A stretch of 64,000 bases of DNA from CALGYY01 sp963678485 (lineage in GTDB: Bacteria > Bacteroidota > Bacteroidia > Bacteroidales > CAIWKO01): contig OY782882.1 in the NCBI GenBank assembly GCA_963678485.1, positions 4,278,001 through 4,342,000 on the forward strand. Reading direction: 5' to 3'. The translations under genes and the position numbers were made by a program. Shown one piece after another: positions 25,101-40,100 of this stretch. Position 1 is the stretch's first letter. Each line of letters opens with the position of its first letter. The notes beneath the pieces are model-generated. The model was not told where the DNA came from and did not search any database. It was given only the letters and a program-made list of their open reading frames with translations.

Positions 25101-28100
25101 ATTTGATGTTGCAAAATCAACCGTAAATGCATTCTGGACATTTCTGCTAAGTGTAATTGTATAGTCTGCTGTTCCTGCGTTTTCATTAACTGTGAAGCCA
25201 GTAATGGCTAATGTAGCCGGATCATTATCATTGATAACTGCAGTTGCAGTGCCTGTTCCGACACTTGCCTGCTGACCATTAGCATTTGTAATGGAGATGG
25301 CTGCAGTAAAGCTTTCCTGTGGTTCGCAAACCAAATCGCCAAGGATACTTACTGGAATATTTACGGAGCTGGTTCCGGCTAACATTGTTACAACGCTTGC
25401 CGTTTGTGCCGTATAATCGTTCCCGTCGACTGCTGTTCCATCAGAGGTGGTGAAGCTAAGCACAATGTTGTGTTGTGCTGTAGTGTTCATACTTGCAACG
25501 AAATTCTGTGTCTGGGTTCCATTGGTTTCAGTAACAGTAAATCCAGCAAGGTTGATTGTAATAACATCGTCATCAAGAATTGTCGATGTATCGGATGCTG
25601 TTGCAATCGTTACCTGCTGACCATTTACATTGCTCAGTGCAATTGCTCCACTAAAGATTTCAGTAGGTTCAGCGATAACATCGCCCAAAATACTAACTGG
25701 AATATTTACACTTGTGGTGCCTCCGGGAATGGTAACAACTGTATTGGTTTGAGCGGTAAAGTCACTGGCTCCTGCTGAAATATTGGTGGTTGAGAATGTT
25801 ACGACAACATTGTCCTGTGCCTGAATGCTCATGCCCAAATTGAAGTTCGCAGTTTGTGTTCCATTAGTTTCAGTGATGGTGAAGCCATTAAGGACAAGGG
25901 TAGCAGGATCATTATCTGTAATAGTTCCAATACCTAATGCATCGCTAATTGAAGCACTGCCTGTGCTGCTGATATTGCTCAAATTGACGCGATACGTTTC
26001 TGTTGGCTCAGCGATATTGTTATCAATAATTGGAACAACGATAATTTGAGTGTCTCCACTTAAAGAACCTGCCGGGAATGTGACGGTACCAGTAGTTGAT
26101 GTGTAGTCGCTACCAGATAATGCCGTTGTGTTGGCCGTTGCATAGTTCACTGTCAGTGCATCCTGAATGTTACCGGTTAGTTTTACTGTGAAAGTAGCAG
26201 TTCCTGCATCTTCAGAAACAGTCATATCGTTGATGGCCACACTGGCACTTTCATTATCAGTTATAGTTCCTGTTGCAGATCTTGTTGCGCCGCCACCAGT
26301 GAGGGTTACGCTTTGTCCACCAGGAAGCAGATTGCTGAGAATACCGAATAAAGTCTCAGTAGGTTCAACAAGATTGTCATTAGTTATGCTCACTGTAAGC
26401 GTTTGTGTGAGTGGATTTGCTGCGCCAAAATTCAGCGTGGTCGTTGGTACAGCAGTGTAGTCAGAACCAGCCAGTGCAGTGTTGTCGGCGGTTGCAATAT
26501 CAACTGTAAAAGCTGTCTGAACTGCATAATTCATCGCTATGCTGAAGTTTGCAGTACCTACATTTTCATTAACGGTAAAGCCAGTTATGGAAATCACTGC
26601 AGCATCATCGTTATTAATCGTTCCAACACCTGTTGGTGTTGCTATGGTAATTGTGGCTAAAATCGGTGCTGGCAAACCAACTGACTGAACATTACTCAGG
26701 TTAACATTAAATGTTTCGTTGAGCTCAACAATGTTATCTCCAAGAATTGGTACTGAAATGGTCTTGGTTTCATTTTGTAATCCTGTAAAACTCAATGTGC
26801 CTGAAGTGGCCGTGTAATCGCTGTTTGCTGTGGTTGCGGTTCCATTGGACGTTGCATAATTAAGTGTGATTGGGTTTGCACATTCAACCGCTTCACTCAG
26901 TGTGACTGTGAAATTCAGATTTTGGGTTCCTGAGTTACCTTCGGTTATAGATACATTGTTGATTGCGAATGTAGCATTATCATCATTCAATATCGTACCT
27001 AGCCCAACACTTCCACCAGCAGGCACTGTGACGTTTCTTCCGCCAGCGCCAACGGTTCCAAGAACAACCCTGAAGGTTTCATTAGGCTCTACTTTGGTTT
27101 CACCGTTAACAACGATGGAAATAGTTTTAGTTTCACCAATAGCTCCTGTAAAGCTGAGTGTTCCGCCATTTCCGGCATAATCACTCGGGAAACTTGCTGA
27201 TGTTGGTGTTGAATTTTGTGTGTACCATGTGAGTGTATAGCCTCCCACCACTGCTGCACCATGATGTGTCACGGTGAAAACAAAGTTGGATGTTCCACTG
27301 TTTAACTCAGTCTGTGTAACACTGTCGATAGTAATCGTAGCTGCATCGTTGTCTGCATTAGTAACCGTGACATCGGCAGGGTTCAATGGGTCGTAATTTC
27401 CATCTGTAGTTGCGGTTTGGTTTACAGTGTTGATAACTGTATATAATATACTTCCATCAACAACAATATCATCAACACCAGTAACTGTAACAGTTTGCGG
27501 TGTGTTCCAATTTGCCGCGGTGAAGGTTAGTTGTGTCGGAGAAACTGTTCCTTCGGTAGTATCATTGCTTGCAACATTGACCACTACTACATAATCAACG
27601 AGATCTGTAGCAGGTTTACTGGTAAGGACAACGGTAAAGTTTGCCGTTGTGCCTGTTTCTGAAGTATTGAGTGTTAGCGGTGTTACAACGAATCCAGCGA
27701 CATCATTATCATTGTTTACAACTGTTACGTCGGAAGCAATCATATTGGTATACTTCGGATCAGTTGATGTTGCATTGCTCGTAATAATAGTATAGGTCAC
27801 ATTTCCATCTACAATAGGATCATCAATTCCTCTAACAGTAATCGTTTGAGGTACATTCCAATTTGCAGAAGTGAAGGTCACTGTTTTGGAAACCGGAATA
27901 GTAACATTGCCTTCTGTAGTATCACTACTTGATAAAGTGAAACTGACATCGGCAGTTGGCTGCGTATTTAATCTCATTGTAAATGTCGCTGTTCCTCCTG
28001 ATTCCGTGGTTGGACCACTGATTGCTGAGACAGTCACACCTGCTATATCATTATCGATATTTGTAGCATTGACATCGGTTGGGTCGGTGTTGTAATATCC

Positions 28101-31100
28101 CGAAAGGGAATCTGTCAAAGTCGTATTTGTTGTAATAATAATGATATAAGGAATATCATCATCATCAACATTATCATTAACACCTGTAACAGTTACGGTC
28201 TGTGGAGTACTCCAGTTGCTGGCATTAAAGGTTAATGAACTAGTAGAAACAGTTCCTTCTGTTACATCGCTGCTGGCAACGTTAAATACTACGGTTCCTG
28301 TAGGTGCAGTCGGTAGTACAACAGTGAAGGTAGCAACCGGTGTTACATTTTCGTACGTTGTGATGCTGGTTGGAGATACAACCACTGCACTGTCAGGTAG
28401 TGCGTTGATAGTAATCGTAAAATTGCAGCTACTGCTATTACCGGCGCTATCATAGGCAATATAGGTAACTGTTGTCGTTCCTAAATTGAATGTATCGCTG
28501 CTGAGTACATTGATACCAGTTGCCTGTACTATCGATGTGGTTGCACCTGAATAAGCAAAGGTGAGTTTGGTTACGGCACAGTTATCATCATATGTCGGAC
28601 TTCCGATTCCGCTAACAATGGCTGTCAGATCACCAGGGTTGGCTACGCTATGAGTAATGTTTGAAATGCACGTAATCTCTGGATCTTCGTTGTCTTCAAC
28701 GGTCACATCGAATTCAGTAATTGTAGTGTTACCATGATTGTCGGTTGCATTCCAGCTTACATGCGTGGTTCCTTTGTTGAAGGTTACACCATTCAAAGTG
28801 GTCCCTGAACCTGTGGTGGCACCAGTTAGAGTGTATGTCATTGATGTGACTGTACCGCAATTGTCGGTGACATCCCATCCTGTACCTGAATGTGTATAGG
28901 TACATACGCCGCTACCTGTATTAACCAGTCGATCCGGGTTCGGGTTAAGTGTTGGTCCGCTTTGATCAAGAACGGTGAGCGTTGTTGAGCAAACATCTGT
29001 ATTTCCCGATGCATCAGTAACCATAAGGTAAATGGTGTTTGCATTTAATTCAGCGCATGTATAGGTAAGAGAATCGGAGAATGTAATATTGTCTTTAGAA
29101 ATATCATAAGTTAGGGTCACGCAATTATCATTCGATCCATTATCCACTGTTGATGGATGGACCACGATGTTGCCAAAAAGGTCGAGCTGGACAGTTGCTA
29201 ACTTGCATATTGCCACTGGATCTTGTGTGTCATTAACTGTTACAGTGTATACACAGGTTCTAGTGTTACCGGAGGAATCAACTGCACTCCAAGTGACAGT
29301 AGTAAGTCCTTTGTTAAATGTTACACCATTGAGTGTAGATCCAGTTCCTGTTGTAACGCCCGTTAATGTGTAGGTCAAGGAAGAAAGGGCACAATTGTCT
29401 GTTGCTGTTGCATTCCAGCTATTATTGGTGTGTGTATATGTGCAAACATTATTGTCGGTAGTGACTGTTTTATTTGCAGGACATAAACTGAAAACTGGTT
29501 TAATCGTATCCTGAACGGTAACATTTGCGTTGCATGTATTGGTATTGCCATTAACGTCAGTAACGGTTAATGTAACCACATTAACACCACGATCTGCACA
29601 ACTGAAATTCGTTTTACTTGCTGATATGCCTGAGATTCCGCAAGCATCGCTGGAGCCGTTATTGATATTTGCTGCAACTATCGATGCGTTGCCACTTGCG
29701 TCAAGTTGGATGGTGATATTCTTACAAATCGCTGTTGGGTTGATATGGTCTTCAACGGTGACAATTGCACCACATGAAGAAGTGTTTCCGGAAGCATCAC
29801 CCACTGTTAGGGTAACATTCACTGGTGTTCCAACATTCGAGCAATTAAATGTTGAAGTGGAAAGTGTTCTGGTTGTGATGCTGCAATTATCGGTTGAGCC
29901 GTTATCAACATCAGCACCAACAATGCTGGCAGTGCCGGCTGCATTCAGTTGTACTGTGATGTTTTTGCAAACAGCGGTTGGGTGTGTTGTGTCCACTAAA
30001 GTAACAGTAGCTGTGCAAGTTGCAGAATTCCCGCTTAAGTCGCTTGCGGTTAATGTTACAGTATTTGCACCAAGATTGCTGCAAGTAAAGGTGGATGGAT
30101 TTACTAATAATGATGGTGTATCACAAGCGTCATTTGATCCATTATCAATCTGAGAAGCTGTAATACTTGCATTTCCGCTGGCGTCAAGAATAACCGTAAT
30201 ATTTTTGCAGAGTGCATTGGGTGGCTGCTGGTCGTTAACGGTCACTGTAAATGAACAACTGGAAATATTTCCTGATCCGTCAGTTGCAGTCCATGTTACA
30301 GTTGTAAGTCCTTTATTGAAGGCAATACCATTCAACGATGTTCCTGTACCAGTCGTTACTCCGGTAAGTGTGTAAAATAAACTGTCGAGCGTTGTGCAAT
30401 TGTCACTTGCAGTGGCATTCCAACTATTACTACTGTGAGTGTAGGTGCAGAGATTGTTATTGGTATTTACATTCTGATTGCCTGAAACCGGGCAGCTGAC
30501 AATAGGATTCACTTCGTCTTCGACCGTCACAATTGAAGTGCAATGAGAGTGATTGCCGTTAACATCAGTAACTGTTAGTGTGACTGTATTGGTTGCCGGA
30601 TTTGATCCAATATTGCTACAGTTAAAGCTATTGTTGCTGATGGCTAAATTAGCAATACCACAAGCGTCGTTTGAACCATTGTCAATTTGTGCCTGTGTAA
30701 TGGTTGCATTTCCTGTTGCATCAAGCTGAACTGTGATATTCTTGCAAAGAGCAACTGGAGAGGTGGTATCCTGAATGGTTACAGTAGTGGTGCATTCATC
30801 ATAGTTGCCATAAGGATCGGTAACCCTAAGAGTCACTGTGTTTGCGCCAATTTTTGAACAATTAAATGTATTTGGGGTAACAGTCATGGTGAGCAGACTG
30901 CTACAATTATCAGTAGATCCAAGTGCAATAGCATTGATGTTTGCTGCTGATAATGTCAAATTTCCTGTAATATCAAGTGGCAAAGTGATAGGATTGCAAA
31001 CTGCCACTGGAGGAATATTGTCAATTACTGAGACATTTGCTGAGCAGACATCAGTATTGCCATTGTTGTCGGTAACCTTTAGATATACCGTATTGGCTGC

Positions 31101-34100
31101 ACCAACCTCGCTGCAATTGTAGGTAAGATTGCTGCTGAAGCTGACGTTGTCTTTTGAAATTTGGTAGTTTGCGATTCCACAAGCATCTGTTGAACCATTG
31201 TTAACACTGGTTGCAGCAACGGTTGCATTACCAAGTACGTCAAGATATATAGTAACATCCTGACAAACTACATGAGGCAATGTCGCATCCTGAATAATAA
31301 TCGTATCGGTGCATGTGGACTCATTTCCATTGTTGTCGGTTACTGTAAGTATGACCACATTTTCGCCTGCATCTGCGCAATCGAAAGTGAAAGGAGATAC
31401 CATCATAGTGTCAATTCCGTTGGGATCGCTGGAGCCAGCTCCAATAAGTAAAATATCGGCAGCAGTAATGCTATAATTACCTGTGCTGTCTAACTGAAGT
31501 GTGACCGGATTACAGACAGCGATTGGGTTTTCATCATCGGTGATAATAACCTGATAGCTTCCTGTGCTTGAATTACCATTGGTGTCGATTGCTGTCCAAA
31601 CAACAGTGTGTGTTCCAACAGTAAATTCTTCACCAACAATGCTAGTGCTTGTTCCATTGCCAATGGCGGTTCCGCCGTCAATCTGATAAGTGATGTTTTG
31701 AACAAGGCAGTTGTCGGTAACTGTAGGATTCCAATTATCACCCACTTTGGCGGTGTAATCTGGTTCTCCTGCGTCGGTATTACGTGTCTGGTTTGATACA
31801 GTAACCACTAGAGGTGGCTCAAGATCATTAATAGTGAATACAGTTGTACAGGTAGCGCTCGCATTGTTACTCAAATCATAAAGGCGCCATGTCACTGTAG
31901 TGGTGGGCTGTGAAGGAGTGCCGACCGGAATCAGCACTCCGTTTAACGTGGTTGTAAGGTCTGTACCGACTTCCGTTCCGCTACCGATCTGATAGGTCAG
32001 TTTGAGCAGACCTGCATTGTCTGAAAATCCATAAGGATCATATTCTGATCCTGGGACTTCATAGGAACACTGACCAAGGTCAGCGACTTCCGTTGTTGTG
32101 GCACTCGGGCAGTAGCCAATGACAGGAGGCTGTTCATCGGCAACGATTACCTGAATGACACAGGTTGTGGTGTTGCTACTGGCGTCTGTTGCAGTCCAAG
32201 TGACAAGGGTGGTGTCGATTGGGAAAGATGCGCCAGCAAGGGTGTTGGAGCTATTGTAGTTGTTTGTTATGGTGACCGCGCAATTGTCGCTGAAGGTTGG
32301 GTCAAACTCAGTGCTTTGAGCAGTGTAATCGGCTACTCCGGCATCTGCGGGACGATGGAATTCGATGCCCGGTGAACCTGCAGGACAGGTAATTGTTGGA
32401 TGCTCGTCATCGTTAACAATTACATTGAATGTATAAGTAAATGTGTTTCCACTTCCATCCACAACCATGTAGGCAACCTGAGTGGTACCGACCGGGAAAT
32501 TTGCTCCGGAGCTTGCCCAAGAGGGAGAAATGGTAACGATGAGACTATCCGTTGGTGTTACATTATCTTCGAATGTTGGTATGGTATAATTCACAACGGC
32601 ATTGCATCCACCTGTTGTTGATCCAATGGTATCAGCGGCTGCAGTTGTTAATGTTGGAGGTTCGTTGTCGAGAATGTAAGCATAGAAAATTGCTTCGCTC
32701 TGATTTCCTTTGTCATCCTCAGAGTGCCATGTTACCGTATTCTGACCAAGGTGCATCTGTAGTCCTGCAAGTGAATTAAGTAGATACTCATTCACAAGTT
32801 TTACAACAATACCACAATTATCAGTAGCAGTCACATCATCAAATTCAACACCCTGAACGGTGTAGTAATTTTGGCCGGGATCAGTATAGCGGATTTGGTT
32901 TCCAGGGACAACAATCACTGGTGGTTCATGATCTTCGATGGTAATTACAAATGAACATGATGCTTCGTGTCCTAATTTATCTTTGGCAGTCCAGATGATG
33001 GTTGTTTTTCCAGTTGCACCCAATCCAAAGCCTCTAGGAATCACTACACCAGAAAGGGAATTATGTCCATATACAGTATCGAGTGTGACAGCATCAAGGA
33101 ATTTGTAGCTGATTGAATCAACACCGCAATTGTCGCCAGTAGCAACAGGATCCAACTCATTACCTAAGACTAAATATGAACATACTCCTGAATTGGTATT
33201 CCTTGTTTGATCTCCAACACAACTGATAGTTGGGTTTGCGTCAGTAATTACTATATTAAATGAACAGGTGCTTACATTCGATTTATTGTCGGTAGCTGTA
33301 TATGTTACAGTTGTGGTTCCAACGTCAAACAGACTTCCTGGAGAATGATTGGTTGTAAAGCTTGCAACACCGCTGCAAACATCGGTGGCAATTAATGGAG
33401 GCCAGTAAACAACGGCCTGACAGTTAGCTCCTGAAGCTTGTGCTGTTAGTGCCGAAGTTGGACAATTCGTAATAACTGGCGGCTCGTTATCAACTACTGT
33501 GACTTTCTGAATATATAAAATAGAATTTCCATTACCATCACTTGCTGTCCAGCGGACATTGGTCGTTCCCATCAGGAATGGACTCGGAGCATTGTTGGTA
33601 AAAGAAACGCTCCCGCAATTATCGGTAGCATGAGGATTCGGAAGTGTCATTGTTTTAATACAAGTTCCCGGATCGATATATACAATAGTATCGGCTGGCA
33701 ATGGAGAAATCACCGGAGGAACATTATCTGTGACATAAATTTCATGATCGCAAGTACTGGTGTACTCTGTTCCGTTAATGGTTTGTTTTGCTGTCCAGAC
33801 AACCGTTGTTACTCCGCGAGGAAATGTTGCTCCGGCCAAAGTGGTATTTGATGGAGCTGTTGCATAGTTATGTGTCAGTGTGCGGCCAGGAATTACTGTT
33901 GTTGAAGTGAAAATTGCATCCTGAGTGGTGCCCTGAACTTCATACGTACACGTGCTGTCGGAAGTAAATGCATAAAGATCAGATGGACAGGAAATTTCCG
34001 GATGGAATGATTCCACAACAGTGATATTTACAACACAGGTATCGGTGTTACCACTTACATCTGTTGCAATCCATGTAATGGCGTGATCACCGAGACCCAG

Positions 34101-37100
34101 TGTTGTTCCATTCAGATAACCATTATTTGTTATGTTGTTTTTGTAATTACTCAATGAGCAGTTTTCTGAGACTGTAGGAGTAAATTCATCTCCAATAATT
34201 GTGTAATAATTGACCACAGAATTGTTGAACTCACGGTAATAGATCGTTGCAGGGCAAGTAATCACCGGAGGTATGGTGTCGGTTATTGTTACCGTTTGTG
34301 TATGAGATACTGAGTGACCCTGACTATCCCATGCTGTCCAGTAAACGCTGGTTGTGCCAACGTTGAAATTATTACCTGATGGCCAACGAGAGTAGGTGAT
34401 TGCTGAAGGTGCATCACAATTATCAGTGGCGGTAGGAGTTCCAAGATCTACATTAGTTGCCACACAACTGCCTGCATCAACTTTGTCGGTGACGTTAGCT
34501 GGCCAGGTGACTACCGGGTTCTGATTGTCGTAAACTGTAATAGTGTAGCTGCAGCAAACATTTACATCGCTGCCTGATGTTGCAGTCCAGACAATCGTTG
34601 TTGTGCCTTTAGGAAGTGCAATTCCCGCGAGTGTTGATGCTCCATTAATGTTGTTAGCGAAAGTTGGCGCAGGACTTTGGGTTGATGTTACATCAAATTC
34701 TGCTCCTTGAACGGTATAGGTGCAAACTCCGGAATCAGTATTTACAGTAATATTTCCGCGGCAAGTAACGGCAGGCGGATCAAGATCGTTAATAACAACA
34801 ATGGTCGTACAAGTTGTCGTGTTTGGTATGGGTACTGCGTTATCGGTTGCAGTCCACACAATAGTGTCAGTGCCTACAGGAATCTGTGCTCCTGCAAGTG
34901 TTGATGTTGATGGTGTGCCACTCAAATTGTGCGAGAAGCTTGAAATTCCAGAACAATCCCATGTTCCATAAGGATCGAACTCGTGACCATTCACCGTATA
35001 ATATGCTTGACCATCATCTTTTTGTCGACAAATACTTGAGGGGCAACTTAAGTATGGGGGCTCATCATCCACTACCGTGACGGTCTGTGTAGCTGAGCTA
35101 GTGTTTCCGTGATTATCTTCAACCCACCACGTTACTGTTGTTGTGCCTACATAGAAATAGGTTGGGGCATTATTCCAATATGTGTAAACACCGCAATTGT
35201 CGCTGCGGGTAGGTGTCCCAAGGCTTACGCTTGTTGCGTAACAACCAGAATTTGTAGTAGTGTTGATGTTCGCTGGGGCAGTGATTGTGGGCGCTTCATT
35301 ATCATCAACAAACACATAAAAACTGCAACTGTTAGTGTATAATGTTCCATCAATGGTTTGTGAAGCGGTCCATGTAACAAGTGTTGTTCCTACCGGGAAT
35401 ACAGCTCCCGCAAGGCTGGAGGAGCTATTGTAATTATTCGTAAGTATGGCTCCTGAAGTAGTGGATGTGGCATTGAATTCAGTGCCAACAGCGGTGTAAT
35501 TGCACGTTCCTGTATTATTGTTTTTCCACTGATCTCCCACGCATGTGATTGCAGGATAAAGATCCGTAACAACATAAACTGTGACGGTGCATGACGTTGA
35601 ATTTCCAGCTGCATCTATAGCTGTCCATCCAATGTTATGAGTTCCAGGCGTAAGTTGTGTTCCATTAATAGAGCTGGTTCCATTGAGACTATTGGTATAA
35701 GAAGCAAGTGAACAATTATCGGTTGCAACAGGTTTGAATTCATTCACGCCAACAGTGTAATAATTCTGGCCTGCGTCAACTACGCGAGTGTATGAATTCA
35801 CTGGACAATTGATAACTGGAGCAACATTATCTGTCACATTTATGGTGATCGTTTTTGTTGAAGTATTGTTGTAGAAATCTTTAATAGTCCATGTTACGAC
35901 AGTTGTTCCAAGTGGGAATTGTTCATATTCCAATGAGCTATAAAAGTTGTAATTGTTGGTGATATTGAAATTTCCTGGTGTGCAATTGTCGGAAAGACCC
36001 TGGGGGTCAAACTCAGTGCCTACCGCTGTGTAATAGCAATTATTACTTGCAGTATTGCGGTTTGCTGGAGTTGCCAGTGTATAGTTTGGTGGGGTGACAT
36101 CGAGTACGGTGACCTGATATTGCATGGTTGTTACATTACCGGAACCATCAGTGGCAGTCCATACAACTACAGAGATTCCAACAGGGAATTGGAATCCGGC
36201 CAGTGTTGAGTCATTGTTTTGGTTGTTTTCTAATACGGTTGTCGGGCAATTATCAGTTACCGTAGGGTCGAATTCTGTTCCAACAGCTTGATAATAACAC
36301 AGAGTTGCAGGTGCATTCCGTGTTTGGTCGGTGATTAGTGAAATTTGAGGAAGTACTGGATCAACGACGGTTACGATGAAGGTACATGTTGCAGCATTGT
36401 TACTAAGATCTTTGATGGTCCAAACAATGGTATGTTGTCCACCTGAAAGTGTTGTTCCTGCAAGACTGGTTCCCGCGCCTGGCGTTCCATCAAGGGTATA
36501 GGAAAGAGTGAGACTTCCACTTGCGTCGCAATTATCAAGGAGTGCAGAAGGATCGAATTCGGTACCGCTAACGAGATAATTACATGCATTTGAAGGAATA
36601 GTGCGGGTTTCGTTACCATGGCAAATAAACGAAGGTGCCTGATTATCGGTAACTAAAATAGTAAATGGTGTTGAGCTTACAGTGTTTCCATTCACATCAG
36701 ATAATGTCCAAACAACGGTATAAGGATACGTTGCATCCTTAGGTAATTGAAGTCCTGAAAGGGTATTCGAACCTGTAAAAATGGTTGAGCCGTTTTTGGT
36801 AACTACATAGGTTGGAGTAAGTGTACTGCAGTTATCGAGTACAGTGCTTAAATCGAAAATAGTTCCTGGAACAGTGAAATAGCATTTGCCCGGATCTGTT
36901 GATTTTGTAAAGGGTCCTGCGGGCTGCGTAAATGTTGGGTTTTGGTTATCATTAATTTTTACATAGATTGAACATGTGGAGATGTTGGTTCCATCGGATG
37001 CTGTCCATATGATGGTGTCCTGACCAACGGGTAATTGCTTTCCTGCAAGTGTTGCTGAATTGTCGAAAGAATTCGTTAGCGTATAAGGACATCCATCAGT

Positions 37101-40100
37101 AACAGTTGGGTTAAATTCTGTTCCTTGTACAGTATAGAAACAGACTGATGCATCGGCATTGCGTTGGAACGGACTGGCTGGTGTGCTGCCTGCGGGGCAG
37201 GTGAGGGTGGGTGCACTTTGATCGGCAACGGTGACTGAGAATGACATATAGGTCGTATTGCCATTTGCATCTACCGCGCGGTATTTTATCTGTGTTACAC
37301 CTGTTGGGAAAAGGCTGCCATTAGCCGGTCCCAGAATTTGTGTAAAGCTGATCACCGAGCAGTTATCGCTAGCAGTAGGCTCTGTCCAGCTTACAACTGC
37401 TCCACAACCTGAATTTATGTTTACGGTGATATTTGATTGTGCTGAAATGGTTGGAAAATCATCATCGGTTACAATAACCTGGAATGTACGGGTACTCGAA
37501 TTCGTACCATCGCTGCCAGTCCAAACTACCGAATTAATTCCCGGAGAAAAAATCACTCCATCTAATGTAGTTGCAGTCACTGGTGTACCACCATTGATCG
37601 TATACGTTTGTGAACTTACAGCACAATTGTCAGTAATTGTTACATCGAATTCAGTTCCGGAAGTGGTATATCCGCAACCCGCATTGGTGTTTCTGTTCTG
37701 ATTTGTTTTTGCTGATATTACAGGAGCTTGATTATCGTTGACGGTTTTTGTAAACACTAAGGTTGATGAAGCAGCATTTCCACTTCCATCCACAGCACTC
37801 CAGGTGATTACATTTGCACCTTTTTGTAATTGCTGTCCGGCTAAAGTTCCTGTACCACTTAGGGTAGTGGCGCCCGTGACCGTGTATGATAACACTGATC
37901 CCGTGCAGTTATCGGTTACTGTCGGATCGAATTCAGAACCATTAACAGTGTAATAGCATCTTCCTGATGATGTGTTGACACTTGATGTTACAGTTCCTGA
38001 GGTAGCTGCGATTACAGGAGCAATGTTGTCAACAACCAATACCAATGCGTTGCAAGTGCTAGTATTTCCTGCGGCATCTTTTACTGAAAGAGTTACTGTA
38101 TTTGATCCTTTATTTGAACAATTGAATGTTGTTTTGCTTAATGAGAGCAACAGATTTCCTTGTGCTGTGCAATTATCAGAAGATCCATTGTTGACATCGG
38201 CTACTGTCAGCGTTGCAGTACCAGAAGCGTTCAGATAAATTGTCGCTGGTTTGCAAAGTGCAGTGGGGAATTCACTTTCAGTAACTGTTACAGTGAAGCT
38301 GCATGGGTTACTGGTATTGTTTGCTGAATCTTTTACTGTATAGGTTACAGTGGTTGTTCCAATGGGGAAGGAGGCTCCGGGTAAATGAGATTTTGTCCAT
38401 ACCAGATTTCCCGTTGCAGTGCAGTTATCAGTTGCTGTAGGCTCAGTCCAGCTGACATTTGCTGAGCAAAGTCCGGGACTGTTTGGAACAGTAATATTGC
38501 TGGGACATCCGCTAATTATTGGCTTTTGATTATCCGTTACAGTCACAGTAAATGAACAAACATTACTTACATTACCTGCGGCATCTGTTGCAGTGTAGGT
38601 CACTGTAGTAGTTCCTGCTGAGAATGTTGATCCCGGTGTATGTGATTTGGTCCAAACCAGACTGCCTGAAGGTGTGCAATTATCAGTTGCAGTAGGTTCA
38701 GTCCATGAAACAACAGCCGTGCAAACACCTGCACTACTTGTGCGTGTAATGGGTGATGGACATCCGGTAATCACGGGCTTTTCCGTATCATTGACCTTTA
38801 CGGTGAAGCTCTCGGAATGTGTGTTACTGCTGCCATCAGTGGCTGTATAGGTTACAGTGGTTGTTCCCGATGGGAAAACTGAACCACTTGCCGGACCTGC
38901 AGTTTGAGCAATGCTATGACCTGTGCAATTGTCGGCGGAAGTGGGAGCAGTCCATGTTACTACCGCGCCACAGATTCCAGACGTTCCACTTACTTCAATA
39001 TTCGCTGGAAGGTTGACAATTGTTGGGTTTTCGAGGTCATTGACAGTTACAGTGAAACTACATGTGGCTGTGTTTCCTGAAGCATCCGTTACCCTGAAAG
39101 TGTTCGTGGTAACGCCTGCCGGGAATGTTGAACTGCTTGCCAGTCCTGCAATCTGTGTTGTTGAAGCACCGGAACAAACATCTGTGCCAACAGGTGCGGT
39201 ATAGCTTACCACTGCACCACAACTTCCGGCGGCGGCGTCAACAGCGATATTCGACGGACAACTGATGCTCGGCAATGCGTTATCTACAACCGTTACCGTG
39301 AAGCTACAATTCCGCTTGTTACCTGCTGCATCTGTAGTTTCGAAGGTATTGGTTGTGATTCCAACCGGGAACAGGGCACCGGAAGCTAATCCGGCAATCT
39401 GTGCGGTGGTTGCTCCTGAGCAATTGTCGGTACCTACCGGTGCAGAATAAGTCACTACAGCACCGCAAACACCTGCATCCACATTTTGTGAAATGTTGGA
39501 CGGGCAGCTAATAGCTGGCAACTCTGTATCCTGGACAGTGACGGTGAACGTGCAGCTGCCAATATTTCCACTCTGGTCGGTGGCAGTAATGGTCACCAAC
39601 TGTGTGCTTCCGTGACCTCCGGTAAGGGATGTTCCTGCAATCGGACTTTGAGTAAAAGTAATTGAGCCAGCAGCAGTGCAATTATCCGTAGCAACAATGC
39701 TCAGTGTGGAGATGTAATTCGGCAAAGTTGCATTGCAATTTCCACTGTTGGTATTCAGGTTTCTGTTTGCTGGACAATTGGTGATCACAGGATTTTCACT
39801 ATCAAGTACCGTGATGGTAAATGACCAATAACGGAAATTTCCGCTGGCATCAGTTGCTTTCCAAACGATAGTGTTTGCTCCTTTCGCAAGTTGTACACCT
39901 GCCAAACTGGTGCTGAGGTTAGTTCCAACTGATGTTCCCCCGTTGATTCTGTAGGATAAAACCGTAACCGCACAATTGTCGGCATAGCTTGTTGGATTGT
40001 AGGCAGTACCTGGAACGGTATAGTAACACTTACCTGCATCAGTGTTAACGTTACCGCTTGTGGCAGTACCTGAAATGGTGGGACGAATACTGTCTTTGAT